Shown: positions 42,958 through 49,266 of the stretch, piece by piece
Layout of the letters: each line of letters begins with the position of its first letter
Position numbering within the stretch: the stretch's first letter is position 1
DNA from: an uncultured Phocaeicola sp.
GTDB lineage: Bacteria > Bacteroidota > Bacteroidia > Bacteroidales > Bacteroidaceae
Direction of reading: 5' to 3'
Length of the DNA stretch: 49,266 nucleotides
Assembly (NCBI GenBank): GCA_948579315.1
Contig: CAPAOL010000026.1
Coordinates: 1-49,266 of the forward strand
Notes under the pieces: model-generated
Told to the model about the DNA's origin: nothing
Seen by the model: only the letters and a program-made list of their open reading frames with translations
Database searches by the model: none
Position numbers and translations under genes: made by a program

Positions 42958-43227
42958 TTACTTACGTAATCCTAGTGCTTTAACAATAGCACGATATCTT
43001 TCGATATCACGGTTCTTCAGGTAGTTCAACAACGCACGGCGTTTACCTACCAAAGTTGTCAAAGCTCTTTCAGTGCTATAATCTTTTCTGTTGAGCTTCA
43101 GGTGCTCAGTCAGGTGAGAAATACGGTATGAAAACAAAGCTATCTGCGCTTCAGCTGAGCCAGTATCAGTGTTAGACTTTCCGTACTTTTCAAAGATTTC
43201 TTGTTTTTTAGCTGCATCTAAATACAT
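42958..43227 (-). CDS. rpsO: 30S ribosomal protein S15
   Basis: An 89-residue S15, which binds the central domain of 16S rRNA. Typical markers are SNTDTGSAEAQIALFSYRI, LTEHLKLNRKDYSTERALT and the KRRALLNYLKNRD block; length is exactly that of most S15 proteins. Preceded by a promoter with recognisable minus-33 and minus-7 elements at 43272-43301. Confidence 0.98.
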   Translation of the reverse strand: MYLDAAKKQEIFEKYGKSNTDTGSAEAQIALFSYRISHLTEHLKLNRKDYSTERALTTLVGKRRALLNYLKNRDIERYRAIVKALGLRK

Positions 43228-43271
43228 AATTCTTAGATTTTTTGATATATAAAATTTTCATTTAGCAGGTG

Positions 43272-43301
43272 CAAAGATAGACATTATCTTTTATATCACA
43301 A
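43272..43301 (-). promoter_or_regulatory. Bacteroides-type promoter of rpsO
   Basis: On the minus strand TTG (43301-43299) is followed 19 bases later by TATCTTTG (43279-43272), the Bacteroides minus-33/minus-7 arrangement, 44 bases upstream of the rpsO start. Confidence 0.65.
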
Positions 43302-43320
43302 TGAATTAGAGCGATTTATT

Positions 43321-43467
43321 TTAAAAATAATCTTCTATCTCTTTTACTGTCGCATCTTTCAGCATATCTTCGAACATTATAGCAAAGGCTGCCCAACTGA
43401 CATTGAATGAAATTGTAAACCCGATTTCTCTCCATCCGATGAATAAAAGTGCCCAGTCCGAAACCAT
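43321..43467 (-). CDS. Small hypothetical ORF (48 aa), doubtful
   Basis: An open frame on the minus strand from ATG 43467, encoding MVSDWALLFIGWREIGFTIS and continuing to a DATVKEIEDYF C-terminus. It lies in a different reading frame 40 bases after the 83-residue ORF at 43508-43759, so the two might be a split or adjacent pair. An inverted repeat lies over its start, which argues that this stretch may instead be a terminator. No domain is recognised. Confidence 0.25.
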   Translation of the reverse strand: MVSDWALLFIGWREIGFTISFNVSWAAFAIMFEDMLKDATVKEIEDYF

Positions 43468-43498
43468 TTCTTCACGAATTTCGGACTGGACCCTTTTT
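43451..43498. repeat. 13-bp inverted repeat, hairpin with flanking T-runs
   Basis: Arms at 43451-43463 and 43479-43491 pair with one mismatch across a 15-base loop, and a run of five T follows on the plus strand. On the minus strand, following the 83-residue ORF stop, the T-run is weaker. It could be a terminator, or a hairpin in a degraded locus. Confidence 0.5.
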
Positions 43499-43507
43499 AA
43501 ACTATCG

Positions 43508-43759
43508 CTATTTTATTTCAACCAGCCACTCATGGAACCTATAGTGCAATACATATTCGGATTGGCTATGACTGATAACTTTATCCCAAGAAATCCGGTT
43601 TACATCAATTTCCGCCCTTGCCAGCCACAAAGCATTTTCCATCACATAACGGTCTAAAGAAAGCTCAAGCATCATCCGGCTCAAATAAAAAGCAGACTGT
43701 TCATAGGCATACCATTTACCGCATGATTTTTTATCCATGATTTCTAACAGGCTGCTCAT
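43508..43759 (-). CDS. Small hypothetical protein (83 aa)
   Basis: An 83-residue protein starting MSSLLEIMDKKSCGKWYAYE and containing ENALWLARAEIDVNRISWDK. It has one of the better Shine-Dalgarno sequences in this window, AAGGAGA, about 5 nt before its ATG. No signal peptide or membrane segment; no domain recognised. The region around it (43320-43990) is a patch between rpsO and typA with small or broken frames, so it may be a recent acquisition or a remnant. Function unknown. Confidence 0.5.
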   Translation of the reverse strand: MSSLLEIMDKKSCGKWYAYEQSAFYLSRMMLELSLDRYVMENALWLARAEIDVNRISWDKVISHSQSEYVLHYRFHEWLVEIK

Positions 43760-43817
43760 AACATTCTCCTTTATACTTAATACCGGATCTTGTAATAACG
43801 GATGTCATGATACCTGT

Positions 43818-43931
43818 CATGAGATGGTTGGTTATAATGACATCTCCACCTTCAGAAAGCATTTTGTCGATTTCTATGGCACCACTCCCTCTACATTTAA
43901 AAGTAAAGAAGATACGGAAGATAAAAAATAA
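43818..43931 (+). pseudogene. AraC-family regulator C-terminal remnant
   Basis: About 37 residues reading HEMVGYNDISTFRKHFVDFY then GTTPSTFK reproduce the second helix-turn-helix end of AraC/XylS regulators (the usual GYxDxSxFxRxFkxxxGxTPxxyR pattern). The upstream portion of the regulator is missing: preceding in-frame sequence does not resemble the family. I call it a truncated remnant with no likely function. The orientation is the same as typA, which starts 66 bp downstream. Confidence 0.7.
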
Positions 43932-43967
43932 TCGTTAACAGCCAAATATTTTTTAGAATAAAAATCG

Positions 43968-43975
43968 TACCTTTG
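43968..43975 (+). promoter_or_regulatory. Minus-7 box of typA
   Basis: TACCTTTG matches TAnnTTTG and lies 22 bases upstream of the typA ATG. No clear minus-33 element. Confidence 0.5.
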
Positions 43976-43997
43976 CAGCCAAATATATAGGTATAGT

Positions 43998-45800
43998 ATG
44001 CAAGACATTAGAAACATTGCGATCATCGCCCACGTAGACCACGGAAAAACGACTTTGGTGGACAAGATGATGCTGGCGGGACATTTGTTCCGCAACGACC
44101 AGACAAATGGTGAACTGGTATTGGATAATAATGACTTGGAACGCGAAAGAGGGATAACTATCCTTTCAAAGAACGTTTCAATTAACTACAAAGGAACAAA
44201 AATCAATATTATTGATACTCCGGGACACGCCGACTTCGGTGGCGAAGTAGAACGTGTACTCAATATGGCTGATGGATGTATCTTATTGGTAGACGCATTC
44301 GAAGGCCCGATGCCGCAGACACGCTTCGTATTGCAAAAGGCATTACAGATCGGATTGAAACCTGTAGTTGTAGTGAACAAGGTGGATAAACCCAACTGCC
44401 GTCCGGAAGAAGTATACGAAATGGTATTCGACTTGATGTTCAGCCTGAATGCTACAGAAGATCAGTTGGATTTCCCCGTTATCTATGGTTCTGCCAAAAA
44501 TAATTGGATGAGTACTGATTGGAAGACCCCGACAGAAAACCTGGTTCCGTTGTTGGACGCTATTATTGAGCATATTCCGGCACCGAAGCAGTTGGAGGGA
44601 ACTCCTCAAATGTTAATCACCTCTTTAGACTATTCAGCATATACAGGTCGTATTGCTGTAGGACGTGTACATCGTGGTACGCTGAAAGAAGGTATGAATA
44701 TTACACTAGCAAAGCGTGATGGTAGTCTGATAAAGTCTAAAATCAAAGAGCTACATACTTTTGAAGGCTTAGGACGTAAAAAGACAAATGCCGTTTCATC
44801 GGGAGACATCTGTGCTGTAGTAGGTGTAGAAGGCTTCGAAATTGGTGATACTATCTGCGATTTCGAAAATCCGGAACCATTGCCCCCCATCGCCATTGAC
44901 GAACCGACCATGAGTATGTTATTCACTATCAACGATTCTCCTTTCTTCGGCAAAGAAGGTAAGTTTGTGACTTCACGCCACATCCAAGACCGCTTGACCA
45001 AAGAATTGGATAAGAACCTGGCATTGCGTGTACGCAAAAGCGAACTGGAGGACGGTAAATGGATTGTTTCAGGACGTGGTGTGCTTCATCTTTCTGTCCT
45101 GATTGAAACCATGCGCCGCGAAGGATACGAATTACAAGTGGGCCAGCCTCAGGTTATCTTCAAAGAAATAGACGGAGTAAAATGCGAACCTATCGAAGAA
45201 TTAACGATCAGCGTACCCGAAGAATATTCCAGTAAAATGATCGATATGGTAACCCGCCGTAAAGGTGATTTAGTTTCTATGGAAACACAGGGTGACCGTG
45301 TAAACATTGAGTTTGATATGCCTTCGCGCGGTATTATCGGTCTTCGTACCAATGTACTGACAGCATCGGCCGGAGAAGCGATCATGGCTCACCGTTTTAA
45401 ATGCTACCAACCATACAAGGGCGAGATAGAACGTCGCAGCAACGGTTCTATGATTGCTATGGAAAGCGGAACAGCTTTTGCATACGCTATTGACAAATTA
45501 CAGGATCGTGGCAAATTTTTCATTTATCCGCAAGACGAAGTATATGCCGGCCAAGTAGTAGGTGAACATGTTCATGAAAACGACTTGGTTATCAATGTAA
45601 CTAAATCGAAGAAGCTTACCAATATGCGCGCATCAGGTTCTGATGACAAGGCACGCATCATTCCTCCGGTAGTATTTTCGTTGGAAGAAGCATTGGAATA
45701 CATTAAGGAAGATGAATATGTAGAAGTTACTCCAAAGAGTATGCGTATGCGTAAAGTGATTCTTGACGAAACAGAACGTAAGAGAGCTAACAAAAGCTAA
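43998..45800 (+). CDS. typA: Translational GTPase TypA/BipA
   Basis: A 600-residue ribosome-associated GTPase of the elongation factor superfamily, linked to ribosome assembly and stress adaptation. G1 is AHVDHGKTTL at 11-20, the G2 threonine is in RERGITI, G3 is DTPGHADFGGE and G4 is NKVDKP. EF-G-like domains and the BipA-specific C-terminal region (ending KVILDETERKRANKS) follow. All motifs are intact and length is standard (about 600-610). A terminator follows directly. Confidence 0.97.
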   Translation: MQDIRNIAIIAHVDHGKTTLVDKMMLAGHLFRNDQTNGELVLDNNDLERERGITILSKNVSINYKGTKINIIDTPGHADFGGEVERVLNMADGCILLVDAFEGPMPQTRFVLQKALQIGLKPVVVVNKVDKPNCRPEEVYEMVFDLMFSLNATEDQLDFPVIYGSAKNNWMSTDWKTPTENLVPLLDAIIEHIPAPKQLEGTPQMLITSLDYSAYTGRIAVGRVHRGTLKEGMNITLAKRDGSLIKSKIKELHTFEGLGRKKTNAVSSGDICAVVGVEGFEIGDTICDFENPEPLPPIAIDEPTMSMLFTINDSPFFGKEGKFVTSRHIQDRLTKELDKNLALRVRKSELEDGKWIVSGRGVLHLSVLIETMRREGYELQVGQPQVIFKEIDGVKCEPIEELTISVPEEYSSKMIDMVTRRKGDLVSMETQGDRVNIEFDMPSRGIIGLRTNVLTASAGEAIMAHRFKCYQPYKGEIERRSNGSMIAMESGTAFAYAIDKLQDRGKFFIYPQDEVYAGQVVGEHVHENDLVINVTKSKKLTNMRASGSDDKARIIPPVVFSLEEALEYIKEDEYVEVTPKSMRMRKVILDETERKRANKS

Positions 45801-45814
45801 TCAATCTACCTTTA

Positions 45815-45855
45815 ATATAAAAAATCCCGGAGACCATATTACCTTCGGGATTTTT
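45815..45855. terminator. Bidirectional terminator between typA and the nitroreductase gene
   Basis: Inverted repeat AATCCCGG / TCGGGATT with flanking A and T runs lies between the convergent typA and nitroreductase stops, so it can terminate both. Confidence 0.8.
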
Positions 45856-45860
45856 TATAT

Positions 45861-46511
45861 TTAATCTACAAACTTTACTTTACTAACTTCTCTAGGTTTA
45901 GCAGCCGGCATTTCATCGGGATAACCGAAAGCAATCGCATAAAGCAACTCATACCCTTCACTGAATCCCAACTGTTTCATATATTCGGCAGCTGCAGGTG
46001 ATTTCATGAAACGCACAGGCCCTCCCAAACAGCAGGAACCTATTCCCATTGACCAAGCAGACAAAATCATATTCTCACCCAACAGACCACAATCTATCTG
46101 TGACATATCATATGCAGGATCGTTAGCAATAAACACTACTGTAGGAGCATTATTGAACATATTCTGAAATCCCGGACGTTCTGCCGCTTTGGGATTTTCT
46201 TTTTTGAAAATTTCAGTCAAACCATTGATAAATTCCGGATTATCTACTACACGAACCTCCCATGACTGTTTATTCATTCCATTAGGTGCATTGATTCCAC
46301 ATTCCACTATAGTCTGCATTTTTTCACGTTCCACAGCCTTGGGCTTATACTTCCGTATACTACGGCGGCTCATAATAGTTTCTATTACAGGGTCTACCTG
46401 ACTCACGGAAACACTATCCGTAACAACTTCCTTCTGTTGAGAACCTTGCGATGTACAGCTGCATAATACGAACATACCTGCACCAACTAACATTAATCTA
46501 AATAATTTCAT
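45861..46511 (-). CDS. Nitroreductase family lipoprotein
   Basis: A 216-residue FMN-dependent nitroreductase-like protein with a lipoprotein signal (lipobox VLCSC, C19). The core starts with VIETIMSRRSIRKYKPKAVE and contains APNGMNKQSWEVRVV and the GIGSCCLGGPVRF region, which matches the NfsA/NfnB fold and its FMN site. Exported lipoprotein nitroreductases occur in Bacteroidetes; the natural substrate is unknown. Promoter box at 46535. Confidence 0.9.
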   Translation of the reverse strand: MKLFRLMLVGAGMFVLCSCTSQGSQQKEVVTDSVSVSQVDPVIETIMSRRSIRKYKPKAVEREKMQTIVECGINAPNGMNKQSWEVRVVDNPEFINGLTEIFKKENPKAAERPGFQNMFNNAPTVVFIANDPAYDMSQIDCGLLGENMILSAWSMGIGSCCLGGPVRFMKSPAAAEYMKQLGFSEGYELLYAIAFGYPDEMPAAKPREVSKVKFVD

Positions 46512-46534
46512 TTGCTATCATATTTGGTTTGCAA

Positions 46535-46542
46535 CAAATCTA
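46535..46542 (-). promoter_or_regulatory. Minus-7 box of the nitroreductase gene
   Basis: TAGATTTG on the minus strand matches TAnnTTTG, 23 bases upstream of the start at 46511. Confidence 0.45.
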
Positions 46543-46556
46543 GGCATTTTCAAGCA

Positions 46557-46591
46557 TAAAAAAAAGTGGTTCCCGATAGGAACCACTTTTT
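46557..46591 (-). terminator. Intrinsic terminator of pckA
   Basis: Perfect inverted repeat GTGGTTCC / GGAACCAC flanked by A and T runs lies 26 bases after the pckA stop on the minus strand. The stem is strong and may also insulate the nitroreductase gene. Confidence 0.85.
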
Positions 46592-46616
46592 ATATGTTAA
46601 ATCTGTAAAATTCAGA

Positions 46617-48224
46617 TTACAATTTCGGACCGGCAGCAACCAATTTCTTACCTGCTTCGTTACCAGTGAACTTAGCGAAGTTCTTGATGAAACGACCAGC
46701 CAAGTCTTTTGCTTTTTCATCCCACTGAGCAGCGTCAGCGTAAGTGTCACGAGGATCAAGGATCTTCGGATCAACACCCGGCAATTCTGTAGGAACAACG
46801 AAATCGAAGTAAGGAATAACCTTAGTAGGAGCCTTATCAATAGAGCCATCCAAAATAGCATCGATGATACCACGAGTATCGCGGATAGAGATACGTTTAC
46901 CAGTACCGTTCCAACCAGTGTTAACCAAATATGCTTTAGCACCAGTCTTTTCCATCTTCTTAACCAATTCTTCAGCATACTTAGTAGGATGCAATGACAA
47001 GAAAGCAGCACCGAAGCAAGCAGAGAATGTCGGAGTCGGTTCAGTAATACCACGTTCTGTACCAGCCAATTTAGCTGTAAATCCAGACAAGAAGTAATAC
47101 TGAGCTTGTTCAGGGTTCAAGATAGATACCGGAGGCAATACACCGAATGCATCAGCTGACAAGAAAATAACTTGTTGAGCGTGAGGACCTTTAGAGATAG
47201 GTTTAACGATGTTTTCGATATGATAGATAGGATAAGAAACACGAGTGTTTTCTGTTACGCTCTTATCAGCGAAATCAATCTTACCGTCAGCATCAACTGT
47301 TACGTTTTCCAGCAAAGCGTCACGTTTGATAGCAGCGTAGATATCGGGTTCACTTTCCTTATCCAAGTTGATAACTTTAGCATAGCAACCACCTTCGTAG
47401 TTGAATACACCTTCGTCATCCCATCCGTGTTCGTCGTCACCGATCAACTTACGTTTCGGGTCAGTAGACAAAGTAGTCTTACCTGTACCAGACAAACCGA
47501 AGAAGATAGCCGAACTAGTTCCTTCCATATTTGTATTAGCAGAGCAGTGCATAGAAGCGATACCACGAAGCGGGTTCATGTAGTTCATGATAGAGAACAT
47601 ACCTTTCTTCATTTCACCACCGTACCAAGTGTTCAGGATAACTTGTTCTTTAGTCTTCAAGTTGAAAACAGTAGCTGTTTCAGAGTTCAAGCCCAGTTCT
47701 TTATAGTTGTCAACTTTTGCTTTAGATGCATTGAAACATACAAAATCAGGTTCTCCGTAAGCTTCCAGTTCTTCAGCAGTCGGGCGGATGAACATGTTAG
47801 TTACGAAATGAGCCTGCCAAGCTACTTCCATGATGAAACGTACTTTCATACGAGTTGCAGCATTAGCACCGCAGAATGTATCAACAACGAACAAACGCTT
47901 GCCGCTCAATTGTTTTACAGCTTTAGACTTCAAGTCAGCCCAAGCTTCTTCAGTACAAGGTTTGTTATCGTTTTTATATTCGTCAGAAGTCCACCATACT
48001 GAATTTTCAGAAGCTTCATTCTTAACGAAGAATTTATCTTTAGGAGAACGACCTGTGTAAACACCAGTCATTACGTTTACAGCACCCAGTTCAGTAACCT
48101 GTCCTTTTTCGAAACCTTCCAATCCCGGTTTAGTTTCTTCAGCGAAAAGCACATCATAAGAAGGATTGTGGAGAACTTCCTTCACGTCGGTAATACCGTA
48201 CTTGCTTAAATCTAAATTTGCCAT
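46617..48224 (-). CDS. pckA: Phosphoenolpyruvate carboxykinase (ATP)
   Basis: Interconverts oxaloacetate and phosphoenolpyruvate, with ATP/ADP. In fermentative Bacteroides it commonly works in the CO2-fixing direction toward succinate and propionate. The 535-residue protein has the P-loop GLSGTGKTT at 243-251, the metal/PEPCK motif DDEHGW at 263-268, and the YTGRSPKDKF substrate region near 56-65. All motifs are intact and length is normal. The codon use is strongly biased, consistent with high expression. Confidence 0.97.
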   Translation of the reverse strand: MANLDLSKYGITDVKEVLHNPSYDVLFAEETKPGLEGFEKGQVTELGAVNVMTGVYTGRSPKDKFFVKNEASENSVWWTSDEYKNDNKPCTEEAWADLKSKAVKQLSGKRLFVVDTFCGANAATRMKVRFIMEVAWQAHFVTNMFIRPTAEELEAYGEPDFVCFNASKAKVDNYKELGLNSETATVFNLKTKEQVILNTWYGGEMKKGMFSIMNYMNPLRGIASMHCSANTNMEGTSSAIFFGLSGTGKTTLSTDPKRKLIGDDEHGWDDEGVFNYEGGCYAKVINLDKESEPDIYAAIKRDALLENVTVDADGKIDFADKSVTENTRVSYPIYHIENIVKPISKGPHAQQVIFLSADAFGVLPPVSILNPEQAQYYFLSGFTAKLAGTERGITEPTPTFSACFGAAFLSLHPTKYAEELVKKMEKTGAKAYLVNTGWNGTGKRISIRDTRGIIDAILDGSIDKAPTKVIPYFDFVVPTELPGVDPKILDPRDTYADAAQWDEKAKDLAGRFIKNFAKFTGNEAGKKLVAAGPKL

Positions 48225-48484
48225 TTTTTAATGATTTAATTTGGTTATTGTATAATGTTATTTTTACTCTTTATTTTCTGAAAGAAGATGTTTTTCAACA
48301 CCCCCTTGTCTAAGGCGCTACAAAATTAGTGCTTTATTTTAAAAAAAAGAAGTTATTAGAGAAAAATTTCCGTAATAATCAAATATTTATATTTGTGTAA
48401 CAAAAATGCAATTCGTACTTTACAAATCTAGAAATTATTTGTTTCTTTGCAGGTCAAAGTCAACAATATAACAAAAGCATAGAT
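48225..48484. other. Divergent intergenic region between pckA and upp
   Basis: 260 bases without a gene, AT-rich. It contains the pckA minus-7 candidate and no recognisable riboswitch or repeat. The 5' leader of pckA on the minus strand is about 90 bases. Confidence 0.55.
48321..48328 (-). promoter_or_regulatory. Minus-7 box of pckA
   Basis: TAATTTTG on the minus strand matches TAnnTTTG, about 97 bases upstream of the pckA ATG. No clear minus-33. Confidence 0.4.
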
Positions 48485-49144
48485 ATGAAAATCATCAATC
48501 TCAGTGAAGGCAATTCTCTCCTAAACCAATATGTAGCGGAATTGCGCGATGTACATGTTCAAAATGATCGTATGCGTTTCCGCAGAAATATTGAAAGAAT
48601 AGGAGAAATCATGGCATACGAGATGAGTAAAGCACTAACCTATTCCGTAAAGCAAGTACAGACACCCTTGGGAACTGCCACGGCCAGCACACACGATGAC
48701 AAAATAGTGATCGCAACGGTATTCCGTGCCGGACTGCCGCTGCACACCGGTTTTCTGAACATGTTCGACCATGCCGACAACGCTTTCGTTTCCGCATTCC
48801 GTTTTTACAAAGATGATGAACACCGTATTGTAGATGTACACATTGAATACATCGCCGCTCCTTCATTGAATGACAGAACCTTGCTTCTCGTTGATCCCAT
48901 GCTTGCCACCGGTGAAAGCATGGAACTTGCCTGGAAAGCGTTCCTTACCAAAGGCAAACCAGCTAAATTGCAGATGGCCTGTGTCATTGCCAGCCAACAA
49001 GGGGTAGCGCATATGGCAGAACTTTTTCCCGGCGATGATATCACATTATGGTGTGCCGCCATAGACCCTGTCTTGGACGAGCACAAATACATTGTTCCGG
49101 GGTTAGGGGATGCCGGTGATTTATCATTCGGCGAGAAACTCTAA
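48485..49144 (+). CDS. upp: Uracil phosphoribosyltransferase
   Basis: Salvages uracil to UMP using PRPP. The 219-residue protein has the PRPP loop LLLVDPMLATGES (133-145, D137) and a C-terminal uracil-binding YIVPGLGDAGDL segment typical of the enzyme. Upstream RAGLP (81-85) is the conserved PPi-binding loop. Length is slightly above the E. coli enzyme (208). The remaining 122 bases to the window end hold no recognisable gene. Confidence 0.95.
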   Translation: MKIINLSEGNSLLNQYVAELRDVHVQNDRMRFRRNIERIGEIMAYEMSKALTYSVKQVQTPLGTATASTHDDKIVIATVFRAGLPLHTGFLNMFDHADNAFVSAFRFYKDDEHRIVDVHIEYIAAPSLNDRTLLLVDPMLATGESMELAWKAFLTKGKPAKLQMACVIASQQGVAHMAELFPGDDITLWCAAIDPVLDEHKYIVPGLGDAGDLSFGEKL

Positions 49145-49266
49145 AGCTCAAACTATAAGGACAGTTTCAGGTGTGTTCTCTTACACACTAAAATTCTAAA
49201 TTAAATGGTTAACCCCAGTTCGGGATAAGATTTTGTTCATAAAAAGTTGGTAGTCTCATAAATATT

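Noticed and set aside
47172..48002. 276-residue open frame antisense to pckA
   Set aside because: It is the reverse-frame shadow of the highly biased pckA coding sequence; it has no domain and no ribosome site.
1..49266. CRISPR arrays, rRNA, IS elements or prophage genes
   Set aside because: No regularly spaced repeats of the right type, no transposase or phage structural frames and no rRNA sequence were found.

Overview
The window looks like a chromosomal segment of a gut Bacteroidales, most likely Bacteroides or Phocaeicola. The reasons are the recurrent TAnnTTTG minus-7 promoter boxes, mostly weak Shine-Dalgarno sequences, Bacteroidetes-type lipoproteins (including a DUF6242-like protein and a DUF4369/TlpA-like protein) and two tandem Skp/OmpH genes behind bamA. 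Species is not resolved from sequence alone. I see no phage, IS element, CRISPR array or rRNA.

Layout. 1-400: leftward tRNA-Gly(GCC) and tRNA-Leu(TAA) with promoter and terminator. 410-6020 (leftward): prmC-recX-comF, then pyrE, a small SRPBCC-like protein, argH and an aldo/keto reductase. 6065-15035 (rightward): ribD, a DUF6242-like lipoprotein, uppS, bamA, two skp/ompH genes, murI and a pyridoxal/pyridoxamine kinase; this groups lipid-carrier, outer-membrane assembly and peptidoglycan precursor functions. 15036-15421 is a gene-free, repeat-bearing spacer. 15422-19651 (leftward): aroQ, pyk, an O-methyltransferase, rbfA and a LolC/E-type permease. 19671-25241 (rightward): xerD, a large TPR lipoprotein, a thioredoxin-fold lipoprotein without its CXXC cysteines, and comM. 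metG follows at 25697.

27821-39060 is a surface-polysaccharide locus: flippase, acyltransferase, a fucosyltransferase-like gene on the opposite strand, then a tightly coupled run of seven genes. That run opens with an unusual cassette: a LicC-like nucleotidyltransferase fused to a HisC/CobD-like PLP enzyme, an octopine/opine dehydrogenase-family protein, and a LicD-family phosphotransferase, followed by four glycosyltransferases. My main hypothesis is that the cassette builds a CDP-activated amino-alcohol phosphate, alkylates its amine with a 2-oxo acid (an opine reaction) and transfers it to a glycan as a zwitterionic phosphodiester decoration. This is inference from families and order; none of it is shown biochemically here.

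39086-49144: a YfhO-family membrane protein (leftward), a two-gene mtnN-luxS operon for S-adenosylhomocysteine detoxification and AI-2, rpsO, a degraded patch with small ORFs and an AraC-family remnant, typA/bipA, a nitroreductase lipoprotein, pckA and upp. The rest is mostly housekeeping, with hairpin terminators separating several units.
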